A stretch of 64,000 nt of DNA. It comes from UBA6224 sp963730375. GTDB taxonomy: Bacteria > Patescibacteriota > Saccharimonadia > Saccharimonadales > UBA4665. The DNA is taken from positions 1 to 64,000 of the forward strand of contig CAVSRJ010000001.1 in NCBI GenBank assembly GCA_963730375.1, given 5' to 3'. Below the pieces are notes generated by a model. The model was not told where the DNA came from, ran no database searches, and saw only the letters and a program-made list of their open reading frames with translations. Positions 51,530-60,500 of this stretch are shown here, in pieces. Every line of letters begins with the position of its first letter. Position 1 is the stretch's first letter. The position numbers were made by a program, and so were the translations under genes.

Positions 51530-52288
51530 CTAGACTACTTTATCTCCCCAGTCTGCAAAGACTATTATGACAACCAGTACGACTGCCATAACTGCTAGCA
51601 TTTGCCGCCGCAAGAGTACGGTCAACCTGTCGTAGTGGTCGAAGTAATATAGTACTGCCAGACCGTATCCTACGACAGTGAGTATTAAAGTTGGCTGAGA
51701 AATGACGCCGTAAAACAGCAGCCAGTGCCCCAACACCCAGCTGAGTGTGGCGGCAAAGTATGCCCATAACAGCGAGAGCATCCGTGAGTATGGCTCATCA
51801 AAGCTATCAAAAAAGTGACGTGCGGCGATATAGCACACGAGCGCTGTCGCGGGCACCAACCCGTACAACGGCCCATCGGTCCAGACCAGATACAACGCCA
51901 GTAGGCCGGCCAATTGCCCGACAAACGCCTGCGCTGATACCAGGAAAATGCCAGTGCCCGGCTTTAATGCAAGCAGCCACGCAGCGTACACAAATACCCA
52001 GCCGAGCTGAATCAGTGGTTGGTCACTCGCCAGCTGCATGAATGCCACGATGGATACGCCGACCATGATATCGAGCGAATTCGCACGAAAAATTGCCGGC
52101 CAGAAGCGGGGTCGCATAGCAAACATGCGCCATTTACTCAGCAGAATCAACGAGAGGGCCAACGGCAAGCCAAGATAGCTCGAACGCAACACAATAAATA
52201 TCAATACTGGCAGCATAGCCACCAGCACCATGTGTGCTAGATGCGAAAAGCCTCTCGTGGGCAATATATTAGAGACGAGTGGTTTCAT
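51530..52288 (-). CDS. Polytopic membrane protein, 252 aa
   Basis: About seven to eight hydrophobic helices with short loops, and no known motif. It overlaps the LCP gene by 20 bases and abuts the HtrA-like gene, so it belongs to an envelope operon. It could be a small transporter or scaffold. Function unknown. Confidence 0.75.
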   Translation of the reverse strand: MKPLVSNILPTRGFSHLAHMVLVAMLPVLIFIVLRSSYLGLPLALSLILLSKWRMFAMRPRFWPAIFRANSLDIMVGVSIVAFMQLASDQPLIQLGWVFVYAAWLLALKPGTGIFLVSAQAFVGQLAGLLALYLVWTDGPLYGLVPATALVCYIAARHFFDSFDEPYSRMLSLLWAYFAATLSWVLGHWLLFYGVISQPTLILTVVGYGLAVLYYFDHYDRLTVLLRRQMLAVMAVVLVVIIVFADWGDKVV

Positions 52289-53906
52289 TGTTTCCCAGGA
52301 CTATTATAAAGTCTGCACCCGGGGTCTGTACAGCCCCGTCGGCCTGGGAAAGCCGTATTTCAAAGTGTTTCTCTAGGTAATTTTTAGTGTAGGGCGCCGC
52401 AGTCTTACTCCCTCGCAATATGGTAGTCTGTGCCTGCGTCGCTTGGGTTCGGATAATCGGCTGGACATTATAGCCATATGATTTGAGATTCTGGAGGACT
52501 TTCTGGCCCAAGCCGACGACACCACTGGCATTCACTATCGCGATAGATGCGTTCTCTTTTATGATATATCCATCGGGTAATTGCTGTCGTACGTAGCGAT
52601 GAATATCATCATATTGTCCGATACCCAACGTTGGCTTCACGATTGACTGCGTTCCAACGGTACCAGTAGTAACCAGGGTGTTATTGTCACCCAGCCCCAG
52701 TGATGTGATTGAGGCATCAGGTATATCCTTGGTGATATCATAGACCCGGTTTGCTTCCTGAATCGTCAGGTCGGTCTTAACATTATTGCCAAAGGTATTC
52801 ATCAAACCAGACAATTTCAGAGGATTACTGAGCGTTCCCAGCTGGACAACCTTATCCTTGAGTGCCTCGAGCACAGCGCGCTGGCGGTTTGAACGGGCAA
52901 AATCGGAGCTCGTATGACGAGACCGCACGTACATAAGTGCTTTTTTACCGTCAAATTCTTGCTCGCCCTGCTTGGCCAGGGTGGCATTCCAGTTATTTTC
53001 CCACGCCATGGTCGGATCGTAGAGATCCTCGGGTACATCTACGGTTATACCGCCCACAGTATCGACTGCCTGCTTGAACGATATAAAGTTGACGAGCGCA
53101 TTGTAGTGAATGGTTATACCCAATACCTGTTCGACGGCTTGGTCGGCGGTCGCAAAGCCTGCCTTGACCGCCTTCGTGTTCGCATTACTCGAATCAACCC
53201 TACCGAGGAAGTCGAATTTGCCGGTCTCATAGGCAGCGTTTATCTTCATCTCGCCGTGACCCGGCAAGTTGATCCAGGTGTCACGGGGAACGCTGACAAG
53301 TGCAATCTTGTGATTCACTGGATCAATGCTGGCCACCATAATGGTATCGGTCAGGTCGGGGGCTTCGTGGCCAGCACCGCCATTTCCGAGCAGCAGAATG
53401 TTGACGCGCCCGTCACCCTCTCCTTTTAGTAGCTGTGGATCGACATGCTTCTGCAGTGATACCGCCAGGGTACCATTGCCATCGAACGTCCGGTGCAGAT
53501 TGAGATATGCCTGTATAAACAACCATCCGCCCACACCTATGAACAGCGACAATACCACCATGCCGGTGCGAAAGACCCAGCTCTGCAGCAAACGAAATCG
53601 ACGACGGAGCACAGGATGCCGCATTAACAGCTCGGCTGACCCTGGCAAACGCATATCGAGTGCAATGCTGCCGGTTTCATCATCCAACACATCTGCTACG
53701 GGGTTCGGGTAGGTTTGGACTTCAGCCACGGTATCTGTCGGTTGCTGCACCTGGGGCACGGCAGCAGTACGCCCGGTAGGTCTCATCGTGTTTATATACA
53801 CCCGACGCTGAATAGGACGACGTCCCAGCGGACGTGCCATTACACCGTCAGTACTCATACCACGAGCAACAGGGGTATTTCTACTTTTAATCTGTCTGTT
53901 TTCCAT
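52269..53906 (-). CDS. LytR-CpsA-Psr family wall-polymer ligase with LytR_C domain
   Basis: The 545-residue protein has a long cytoplasmic N-terminus, one helix (M-V-V-L-S-L-F-I-G-V-G-G-W-L-F-I) and an LCP domain. The conserved Arg/Asp residues lie in V-S-V-P-R-D-T-W-I and Y-V-R-S-R-H-T-S-S-D-F-A-R-S-N-R-Q. A C-terminal LytR_C-like domain (A-S-I-A-I-V-N-A-S-G-V-V-G-L-G-Q-K-V) follows. LCP enzymes attach undecaprenyl-linked glycopolymers to peptidoglycan. Confidence 0.94.
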   Translation of the reverse strand: MENRQIKSRNTPVARGMSTDGVMARPLGRRPIQRRVYINTMRPTGRTAAVPQVQQPTDTVAEVQTYPNPVADVLDDETGSIALDMRLPGSAELLMRHPVLRRRFRLLQSWVFRTGMVVLSLFIGVGGWLFIQAYLNLHRTFDGNGTLAVSLQKHVDPQLLKGEGDGRVNILLLGNGGAGHEAPDLTDTIMVASIDPVNHKIALVSVPRDTWINLPGHGEMKINAAYETGKFDFLGRVDSSNANTKAVKAGFATADQAVEQVLGITIHYNALVNFISFKQAVDTVGGITVDVPEDLYDPTMAWENNWNATLAKQGEQEFDGKKALMYVRSRHTSSDFARSNRQRAVLEALKDKVVQLGTLSNPLKLSGLMNTFGNNVKTDLTIQEANRVYDITKDIPDASITSLGLGDNNTLVTTGTVGTQSIVKPTLGIGQYDDIHRYVRQQLPDGYIIKENASIAIVNASGVVGLGQKVLQNLKSYGYNVQPIIRTQATQAQTTILRGSKTAAPYTKNYLEKHFEIRLSQADGAVQTPGADFIIVLGNNETTRL

Positions 53907-54001
53907 AGCGCTACTATTCGTAACTGTTGTAAGTGTAACGCTTTTGCTTTATAGAGTAAACATATTCAGCAATAAAAAAATACGGTATAGTGTCTAGCTA
54001 G

Positions 54002-54679
54002 ATGGAAGATGATTCTCAGCAACCGACCCGACCCGTTGGCCAGTATTCGGGCGGAACCCCTCCCCCGCCGCCTTCTCGTACAAAGACCCCTAAAAAACGG
54101 GGTGCGCTACGTGAATTTTTGTCGATAGTCAGTATCTTGGCGGCGGCCTTCACAATTGCACTGCTGTTGATTGCTTTTGTGTATCAGCCATATGCAGTCG
54201 ATGGGCCCAGTATGCAGAACACCCTTCATGACAAAGATCGCCTGATTGTTTGGAAAGTACCGCGAACGTGGGCACGCATCACCCATCACCAGTACGTGCC
54301 AAAGCGCGGCGACATCATCGTTTTCCAACAGTCCGGCCTCGAGGCATTCACGCAGGACAACACTCGTCAACTGATCAAACGGGTTATTGGTCTACCTGGC
54401 GAACACGTTGTCGTTTCTGACGGTGTTATCACCATCTACAATGCCGAGCACCCAGACGGATTCCAACCCGACAAAACTTTGCCCTATGGCCAGGATGGCA
54501 GCATCCCGTACACCGGTGGCGACATCGATCTCACACTGGGCAAGGATGAACTCTTTGTTTGTGGTGATAACCGACCAGATTCACTCGATTCTCGTTCATT
54601 TGGACCCATCAATACTGACCAAGTGATCGGCAAGCTATTGATTCGTATATTGCCCCTCGGCGACATCGAACGCTTCTAA
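54002..54679 (+). CDS. lepB: Signal peptidase I
   Basis: The 225-residue protease has a Pro-rich cytoplasmic N-terminus and one helix, then the catalytic Ser70 (V-D-G-P-S-M-Q) and Lys126 (L-I-K-R-V-I-G-L-P-G). The final box is G-D-N-R-P-D-S-L-D-S-R-S-F-G. It removes signal peptides from secreted proteins, including the large surface proteins nearby. TATAGT lies 10 bases before the ATG. Confidence 0.96.
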   Translation: MEDDSQQPTRPVGQYSGGTPPPPPSRTKTPKKRGALREFLSIVSILAAAFTIALLLIAFVYQPYAVDGPSMQNTLHDKDRLIVWKVPRTWARITHHQYVPKRGDIIVFQQSGLEAFTQDNTRQLIKRVIGLPGEHVVVSDGVITIYNAEHPDGFQPDKTLPYGQDGSIPYTGGDIDLTLGKDELFVCGDNRPDSLDSRSFGPINTDQVIGKLLIRILPLGDIERF

Positions 54680-54811
54680 AATTCTTTGAATAAACAATCA
54701 AATTCATACGTATTTCTAGTTAGAACATTGGCACATATTCTTGCGTCCGAGAACCAACCCCTTTTTGGCTTAGCCCAATCAACCATGCGCCCTCTGGCGG
54801 GCCCCCTGCCA

Positions 54812-54839
54812 CATACTTTTGGCTTGTTCCAAAAGTATG
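54812..54839. repeat. Perfect 11-bp inverted repeat
   Basis: CATACTTTTGG-CTTGTT-CCAAAAGTATG. No T-tract follows. Confidence 0.8.
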
Positions 54840-54891
54840 CAAAAGCACAGCCCTATATACGTTTGCGCTGGGAGGTTCTGGCATAAAGCCA

Positions 54892-54963
54892 GCTTACCCA
54901 AAGACCGCCTTCTCACTGACTGCTACAAGCAGTCCGTGCTCAGTCGAACATACTTTGGGTAGC
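54892..54963. repeat. Nested hairpin
   Basis: ACCCAAAG/CTTTGGGT (54896-54903 and 54953-54960) encloses GACTGCT-ACA-AGCAGTC (54918-54934). Confidence 0.75.
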
Positions 54964-55186
54964 CAAGCCCGCTAGCTTCATACCTCCACCCCTCGGGCAA
55001 GCCGACGGGCAATAATCACCGACTTGGGGTTATGCGGCCGTGTCGACGTTCCTGGCTCAAGCTGTTGTACATCGACAATAGGAGTGGTGAGACATGTTTG
55101 AGGAGTGATTAGCGACGAGTCGTCGAACCCATTGTCGCATGTGACAACAGTTGACCACGAACCAAAGACTAGGCCTGAACTTTTGG

Positions 55187-55212
55187 CTACTTTTCTTTCA
55201 AGAGAAAAGTAG
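55187..55212. repeat. Perfect 10-bp inverted repeat
   Basis: CTACTTTTCT-TTCAAG-AGAAAAGTAG. The flanking CTTTTGGC also resembles the hairpin at 54812. Confidence 0.75.
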
Positions 55213-55276
55213 GTGGACTAGGCGGGCTAGTCCGCAAACATACTAAGAATGAATTGATATGGCGTTTTAACAGATA

Positions 55277-55304
55277 TGACGTATATACGTACGTATATAC
55301 GTCA
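55277..55304. repeat. Perfect 28-bp palindrome next to parB
   Basis: TGACGTATATACGT followed directly by its exact reverse complement. It lies 27 bases after the parB stop. It does not match the parS consensus TGTTNCACGTGAAACA. Confidence 0.9.
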
Positions 55305-55330
55305 CCCCTGGGAAAATGCATTCTAAACGT

Positions 55331-56206
55331 TTAGCGTTTGAGGCTTTTCATCAGCTCGATGAGCTGAGCCAGTTCCTCATCAGAGGTAAAGGCAATCTCC
55401 AGCCGACCACCCTTAGCGGTACGACGCACGTGCACCGGCGTCGATAATCGCTTACTGAGTGCCTTCGTTTCGGGAGTTTCGGTACTGACGCGAGCATGAG
55501 CTGCCTTTTTATCCTGGGCACCGGTTTTGATACTCGTGACAAACCGCTCCGCTTCGCGCACTGACCATCCTCGCTTCTCGATAGCCTCGAGCAGTTGTTC
55601 CTGATGCTCCGGCGAATCCTTGAGTGCCAAGATGGCACGTGCGTGCCCTTCGCTAATGCGTTTCTGGGTGAGTGCCAACTGCGACGCCGGTGGTAACTGT
55701 AGTAAGCGCACGGTGTTGTTCAGAGCCGACACACTTTTGCCCAGACGCTTGCTGATTTGGTCGTACGTCATATTGAACTGCTGGTGCAGCCGCTCTACCG
55801 AGACCGCTTGCTCCATCGGTGACAAGTCGACGCGCTGCACATTTTCGATGAGTGCTATCTCCAGTCGCTCCAGCTCTTTCAGGGTGCGCACAATGACCGG
55901 CACATGGGTGAGTTTTGCGATTTGAGCGGCGCGCCAACGTCGTTCGCCGGCTACGATTTGATATTGGTCTTTGCCGTCCGGGGTAACGACAAGTGGCTGC
56001 AGTACACCGTGCTGCTTGAGTGATGAGGCAAGTTCTTTGATGCCCTGCTCATCAAAGTGTTGGCGAGGCTGCTTGGGATCGGGATGTATAGCAGTCACCG
56101 CGATGCGCTTGATTCGATCTTTTTCGTCGACCAGTAACGAATCATCAAAGTTCTGCGGTATCAGCGAGTCAAAGCCGCGACCGAGGCCGGTTTTTTTCAT
56201 GCTCAT
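55331..56206 (-). CDS. parB: Chromosome-partitioning protein ParB
   Basis: The 291-residue protein has the ParB core: box I I-H-P-D-P-K-Q-P-R, box II G-E-R-R-W-R-A-A-Q and a helix-turn-helix (M-T-Y-D-Q-I-S-K-R-L-G-K-S-V-S-A-L-N). The C-terminal dimerisation domain follows. It spreads from parS sites to build the origin partition complex. It overlaps parA by 4 bases. Confidence 0.97.
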   Translation of the reverse strand: MSMKKTGLGRGFDSLIPQNFDDSLLVDEKDRIKRIAVTAIHPDPKQPRQHFDEQGIKELASSLKQHGVLQPLVVTPDGKDQYQIVAGERRWRAAQIAKLTHVPVIVRTLKELERLEIALIENVQRVDLSPMEQAVSVERLHQQFNMTYDQISKRLGKSVSALNNTVRLLQLPPASQLALTQKRISEGHARAILALKDSPEHQEQLLEAIEKRGWSVREAERFVTSIKTGAQDKKAAHARVSTETPETKALSKRLSTPVHVRRTAKGGRLEIAFTSDEELAQLIELMKSLKR

Positions 56207-56970
56207 AGTTTCTCACCCTTTGCTCGCTGATGCACCTCTTTTGCGAGGTTTTTATATGCTTTGGCACCCTTGCTCCACTTGTCATGCTCAAAAATATGCT
56301 TGCCATAGCTGGGCGCTTCGGCCAGGCGCACGTTGCGTGGCACGACTACGTCGAACACTTTGTCGCCAAAGTGCTGCGTCACTTCTGCTTTTACCTGGTC
56401 GGACAACGCGGTGCGACTATCGTACATCGTCATGACAACACCTAACAGTTCCAGGTTTGGGTTCAGGCCACCACGCACCATCTGAACGACGTTCAGGAGT
56501 TGGCCCAACCCTTCAAGTGCGTAGTATTCTGACTGAACCGGAATAAGCAGACTGTCGGCAGCCGTCAGCGCATTCACCGTCAGTAAACTGAGCGCTGGCG
56601 GGCAGTCTATAAATATATAATCGTAATCTAACGACTCTAGTGCCTGGCGTAGCACCGTCTCACGCGCAGGCTGATCAACCAGTTCTACCTCTAGTGCAGC
56701 CAGTTGGCCGTCGGTCGGCATGACATGCAGCCGCTCGGCAGCGGGCTTCACAATATCCATGGCTTTGGCCTGCTGCAGCATGACATGATAGGTGCCCTGC
56801 TCCTCAACATTGTGCGACACGCCTAATCCGCTCGTCGCATTACCCTGTGGGTCCAGGTCCACCACCAGCACACGTTGACCTTGCTTGGCCAAATACGCCG
56901 CCACGTTAATAGCCGTGGTAGTTTTGCCTACCCCGCCCTTCTGGTTTAGTACTGCGACGATATGTGCCAT
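56203..56970 (-). CDS. parA: Chromosome-partitioning ATPase ParA/Soj
   Basis: The 255-residue ATPase has the deviant Walker A K-G-G-V-G-K-T-T-T-A near the N-terminus, V-V-D-L-D-P-Q-G-N-A-T-S-G-L-G, and the switch I-F-I-D-C-P-P-A-L. It moves ParB complexes. A leader of about 80 bases starts with an eight-codon leaderless frame. Confidence 0.97.
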   Translation of the reverse strand: MAHIVAVLNQKGGVGKTTTAINVAAYLAKQGQRVLVVDLDPQGNATSGLGVSHNVEEQGTYHVMLQQAKAMDIVKPAAERLHVMPTDGQLAALEVELVDQPARETVLRQALESLDYDYIFIDCPPALSLLTVNALTAADSLLIPVQSEYYALEGLGQLLNVVQMVRGGLNPNLELLGVVMTMYDSRTALSDQVKAEVTQHFGDKVFDVVVPRNVRLAEAPSYGKHIFEHDKWSKGAKAYKNLAKEVHQRAKGEKL

Positions 56971-57025
56971 ATGTGTGTCAGCTCTCTACAACCATAAGCC
57001 TATCACTTCTGTAGTCTTCCGTAAA

Positions 57026-57052
57026 CTAGCCGTATCTTACCAGCGTTATCAT
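57026..57052 (-). other. Possible leaderless mini-ORF in the parA leader (8 codons)
   Basis: TATAAT is followed by 6 bases and ATG, encoding M-I-T-L-V-R-Y-G and a stop, 55 bases before parA. It fits the pattern of serS, proS, hpf and 20216 leaders. May be incidental. Confidence 0.3.
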
Positions 57053-57064
57053 AAAGGTATTATA

Positions 57065-57541
57065 CGCTTATGCTTGCTAGTGGGTTTTGGCAAGTCCGGC
57101 CCCAACACCTGAAACATTGTCCCAATACTGTGGTGGCAGCCGTACAGGCGCTCTGAGGCTCTCTATGCCATCTAGACGCAAACTTAGCTCTTGACTGTGA
57201 ATTCCCACCGATAAACGCCCTAAAATGGCGTTACGCATATGCTAAACGCTTAACTGGTACACTAGTCGTCCAGGATCTGGCATACGGACACGTATACACA
57301 GGAAGCTCTCGCATAAACTCTAGACCCGCAGGTATCAAGGGGTTGCAGCGCTTCTGATTCAAAGAACTTGCCGCCACGTAATCGCACATCTGGATACGGA
57401 TGGGTGCTATTAGAGTCATAGTTTAACGTGATATCAGACACCGTCCCCCGCTATAGGGTGCCGGCTGCAAAAGCTCTGATCTATAGGGCTAAAATCGGAA
57501 GCAGTACAGCAGCGTGCAGACAGGGGTCTAAACAAGTCCCC
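57065..57541. other. Intergenic region upstream of parA
   Basis: No supported gene. It contains an AACGCC-CTAAAAT-GGCGTT hairpin (57213-57231) and an AGGGG/CCCCT hairpin close to the surface-protein stop (57524-57546). A 62-codon minus frame at 57231-57419 lacks a convincing promoter or Shine-Dalgarno and reads like noise. The octamer CTATAGGG occurs twice (near 57453 and 57482). Confidence 0.5.
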
Positions 57542-60500
57542 CTATAAAGACAGGTTTTGCTTGATGCCCTGCCGATTGAACCAGTTACCCCTCCCCATAT
57601 ACGTATCCATGAGCGGAGCATATGCGGTTTCACCTATTGCGTTTGTACTTAGGAGGGATCCCCCCGATGTCGCTACCCGCAAACAGAAGTCTTTGCCTTT
57701 CAAGCTACCACTGTCTACGCTCAGCGCGAGGAGCCACATCGCGTCTTCTCCAGCATAAATAGTCGATTGGCTGTTACTGAAATTATTTGATTCATTGTAG
57801 GTTTGCTTCTTAATTGTTCGTGAACCGTCCGTCAAATCATTACTGCCCGACAATAAGGTAGTGGGATCACCAAAGTTTGGATTGTCATAATATCTCAATG
57901 TTGTAGAGGTAGTTACGTCGTTATAGTTTCCACTACTCACTGCACTGCAGGTTGCTGCCGATCCCCTGATAGCATACTGTAGTTTAAAGGCCTGACTGCC
58001 CGCGCTCACTCCGCTGTTATCCACCCTCACAGCTACACCAAAGTATACTGCTGATATTGACGGCATGTCGTACGGTTTATTTTCTGGAGCTAGAGCCGCC
58101 CCTGCCGCAATGCCACCACTCACCGAAACTATGGTAGTGGTTGTACTCGTGAAGTCGGTCCCGTCACTGTAGTTTGTGCTGGTGTAGTCTGTGCCGTCAG
58201 ATTCATTAACACTCGTGTAGTCAGTTCCGTCACTATAGTTTGTGCTGGTGTAGTCTGTGCCATCTGACTTATTTATGCTGGTATAATCTGTCCCATCCAC
58301 TTTCATTGTGCTGGTGTAGTCGGTGCCATCCGATCGGCAATAGGTACCACAGCCAGCAATACTACCATCGCTTTTATACTTTGCTAGTAGCGCCACACTA
58401 GTGCCACCGCCGAAGCTATACGTATACCCGGCTACTACATAGCCACCATCGGTGGTTTGTACAACAGAAAATGCTGAATCGGTACTATTATAGCCGAGCG
58501 TCTTGCTCCAGCTGAGGGTGCCTGTGCTGGTAAATTTGGCCAGGAACATGTCTGTTGACCCGTACCCGAACAATGTGCTCCCCACCACTGCATAGCCGCC
58601 ATCACTGGTTTGAATAATGGAAAACCCATAGTTGTCAGTGCTGCCGCCCCAGGTTTTGCTCCAGCTCAGCGTGCCGGTGCTGGTGTATTTGGCAATGAAC
58701 ACATCTGTCGTATCTCCGCCAAAGCTCTTCGTATAGCCAGTAATGGCATAGCCGCCGTCGCTCGTTTGAACGACTGACTTGCCCTCTTCGGCTCCCGCTG
58801 CACCACCCCAGGTTTTGCTCCAGCTGAGGGTGCCTGTGCTGGTGTATTTGATGAGACACATATCCTTGCTGCCAGAAGTGAAGCTTTGACTATATCCGGT
58901 AATAGCATAGCCGCCGTCGCTTGTCTGGATGATGGAAACGCCCTGCTCGTAAGATGTACCGCCCCAGGTCTTGCTCCAGCTAAGCGTGCCGGTGCTGGTG
59001 TATTTTAGGAGGATTACATCATCCTGCCCAGCGCCTATAGTTGCGTTTGCTCGCCCAGTAAGCGCATAACCACCGTCGCTTGTCTGAACAATTGAATAAG
59101 CCTCCTCGTTACTAGCCGCACTTCCCCATGTCTTGCTCCAGCTGAGGGTACCGGTGCTAGTGTATTTCAATAAACAAGCATCGTAGTTGCCGGCACCGTA
59201 TCCTGAAGTAGAGCAGGCAATCGCATAGCCGCCATCGCTGGTCTGGATTATTGAATATGCAGTATTATACCCCCCATTTGTAGCACCCCAAGTTTTGCTC
59301 CAGCTCAAGACGCCTGAGGAGTCAAATTTCGCAATAAATACATCGTAGTTGCTGGGGAAACTCCCAGTGTACCCCGTCATTGCATAACCGCCGTCGCTAG
59401 TATGTATGACAGAGCGAGCGATATCAGAGCCATTACCACCCCAGCCCTCGGCGAATGTTACGCCCTGATCGTCAATCCCGTCGAACATACGATATGACTG
59501 CTGTGTAAAGCTTGCGGCTGGCGTCGTGATTTCAGGATATACCGTGTAGGTATTGAGGTCTGTGCCATCGCTCTTTACTACCTTGAAACAGTACGTGGTG
59601 TTTTGTAGGGTATTCTGCCCAACTAATGCAAAGTCCCACATGCCATCCTGACCAGCGGACACGGATGCGGTGGTAGTAAAAATAGAAGTACCGTACTCAT
59701 GGTACGACTGTGCGATATTACTGTCTGCACCATGCACAGGATCGGCTGCGTTCGTTTGCAGGGGCAACCCATTACCCGCTTTGGGGTTATTGTAATATCG
59801 TATAGTCGTACTATCAGTTACATCACTATATGTGCCCGAAGATACGGCGCTACATGAGCCCGCTCCGCCTTTTTCAGCATATTTCAGTTTGTAGCTGAAA
59901 TAGCCTGCTGCCAATTGCGCACCCGACACATGCATATCCAGACGGAGCCTAAATGGAGTACCGTCTCCAGGCGCAGTCGCTGCAGTATCTTGGCCTGCAA
60001 GTGCAGCACCAACATCGATAGCCGGCGCGGAGTTTATGAGAACAGTTAGTGTGCTCGTATAATCAGTGCCATCGGTCTTCTTTGTGCTGTTGTAATCTGT
60101 ACCGTCGGCCTTCATGGCGCTATTGTAATCGACGCCATCTGAGTGATGCGTATAGTTGAAGTCGACGCCTTCGGTTTGCGTAGTGCTCGTGTAATCGACG
60201 CCGTCGGTTTTGACGATACCGGTGTAGTCAACTCCGTCGGTTTTGCATACTGTTGAACAGTTGGTCATTGATCCAGTGGACGTAAATTTCAGCAATAGTA
60301 CTTGCTGATTACTACTGCCGACGAAGGTGCTGCCAGCGATAACATAGCCGTCGTCATCTGCTTGAGCAATTGAGTATCCGTATGAGCCAGAGGCACCATC
60401 CCACTCTTTACCCCAGCTAAAAGCACCTGCACTGCTGAGCTTAATAAGTATCACTGGGCCGCCACCCAGTCCAACCGCGTTCCCGTAGCCCGTGTATGCC

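Larger units (their letters stand above)
54680..55330. other. Gene-free convergent region with hairpins
   Basis: No supported gene lies between the convergent lepB and parB stops. It holds at least four inverted repeats (separate entries). A minus-strand frame of more than 70 codons without a start codon runs from 55215 to about 54980 (it ends N-P-K-S-V-I-I-A-R-R-L-A-R-G-V-E-V), and may be a gene remnant. I see no DnaA-box (TTATCCACA-type) cluster, so the region is not obviously the origin. Confidence 0.6.

Noticed and set aside
54720..54884. 54-codon frame (M-P-E-P-P-S-A-N-V) on the minus strand after lepB
   Set aside because: Its middle is one arm and loop of the perfect CATACTTTTGG hairpin, and no ribosome binding site is visible; the repeat explains it better.
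55277..55304. parS or dif site
   Set aside because: The palindrome matches neither the parS consensus nor the arm-spacer-arm layout of dif.
54680..55330. Replication origin next to parAB
   Set aside because: No cluster of DnaA boxes (TTATCCACA-like) and no dnaA or dnaN in the window; left as an unexplained structured region.
57231..57419. 62-codon frame upstream of parA
   Set aside because: No promoter, no Shine-Dalgarno and an implausible composition; treated as noise.
58139..60244. Regular 33-bp repeats resembling a CRISPR array
   Set aside because: Repeats are contiguous without unique spacers, in frame and encode 11-residue units of the surface protein; no cas genes are near.
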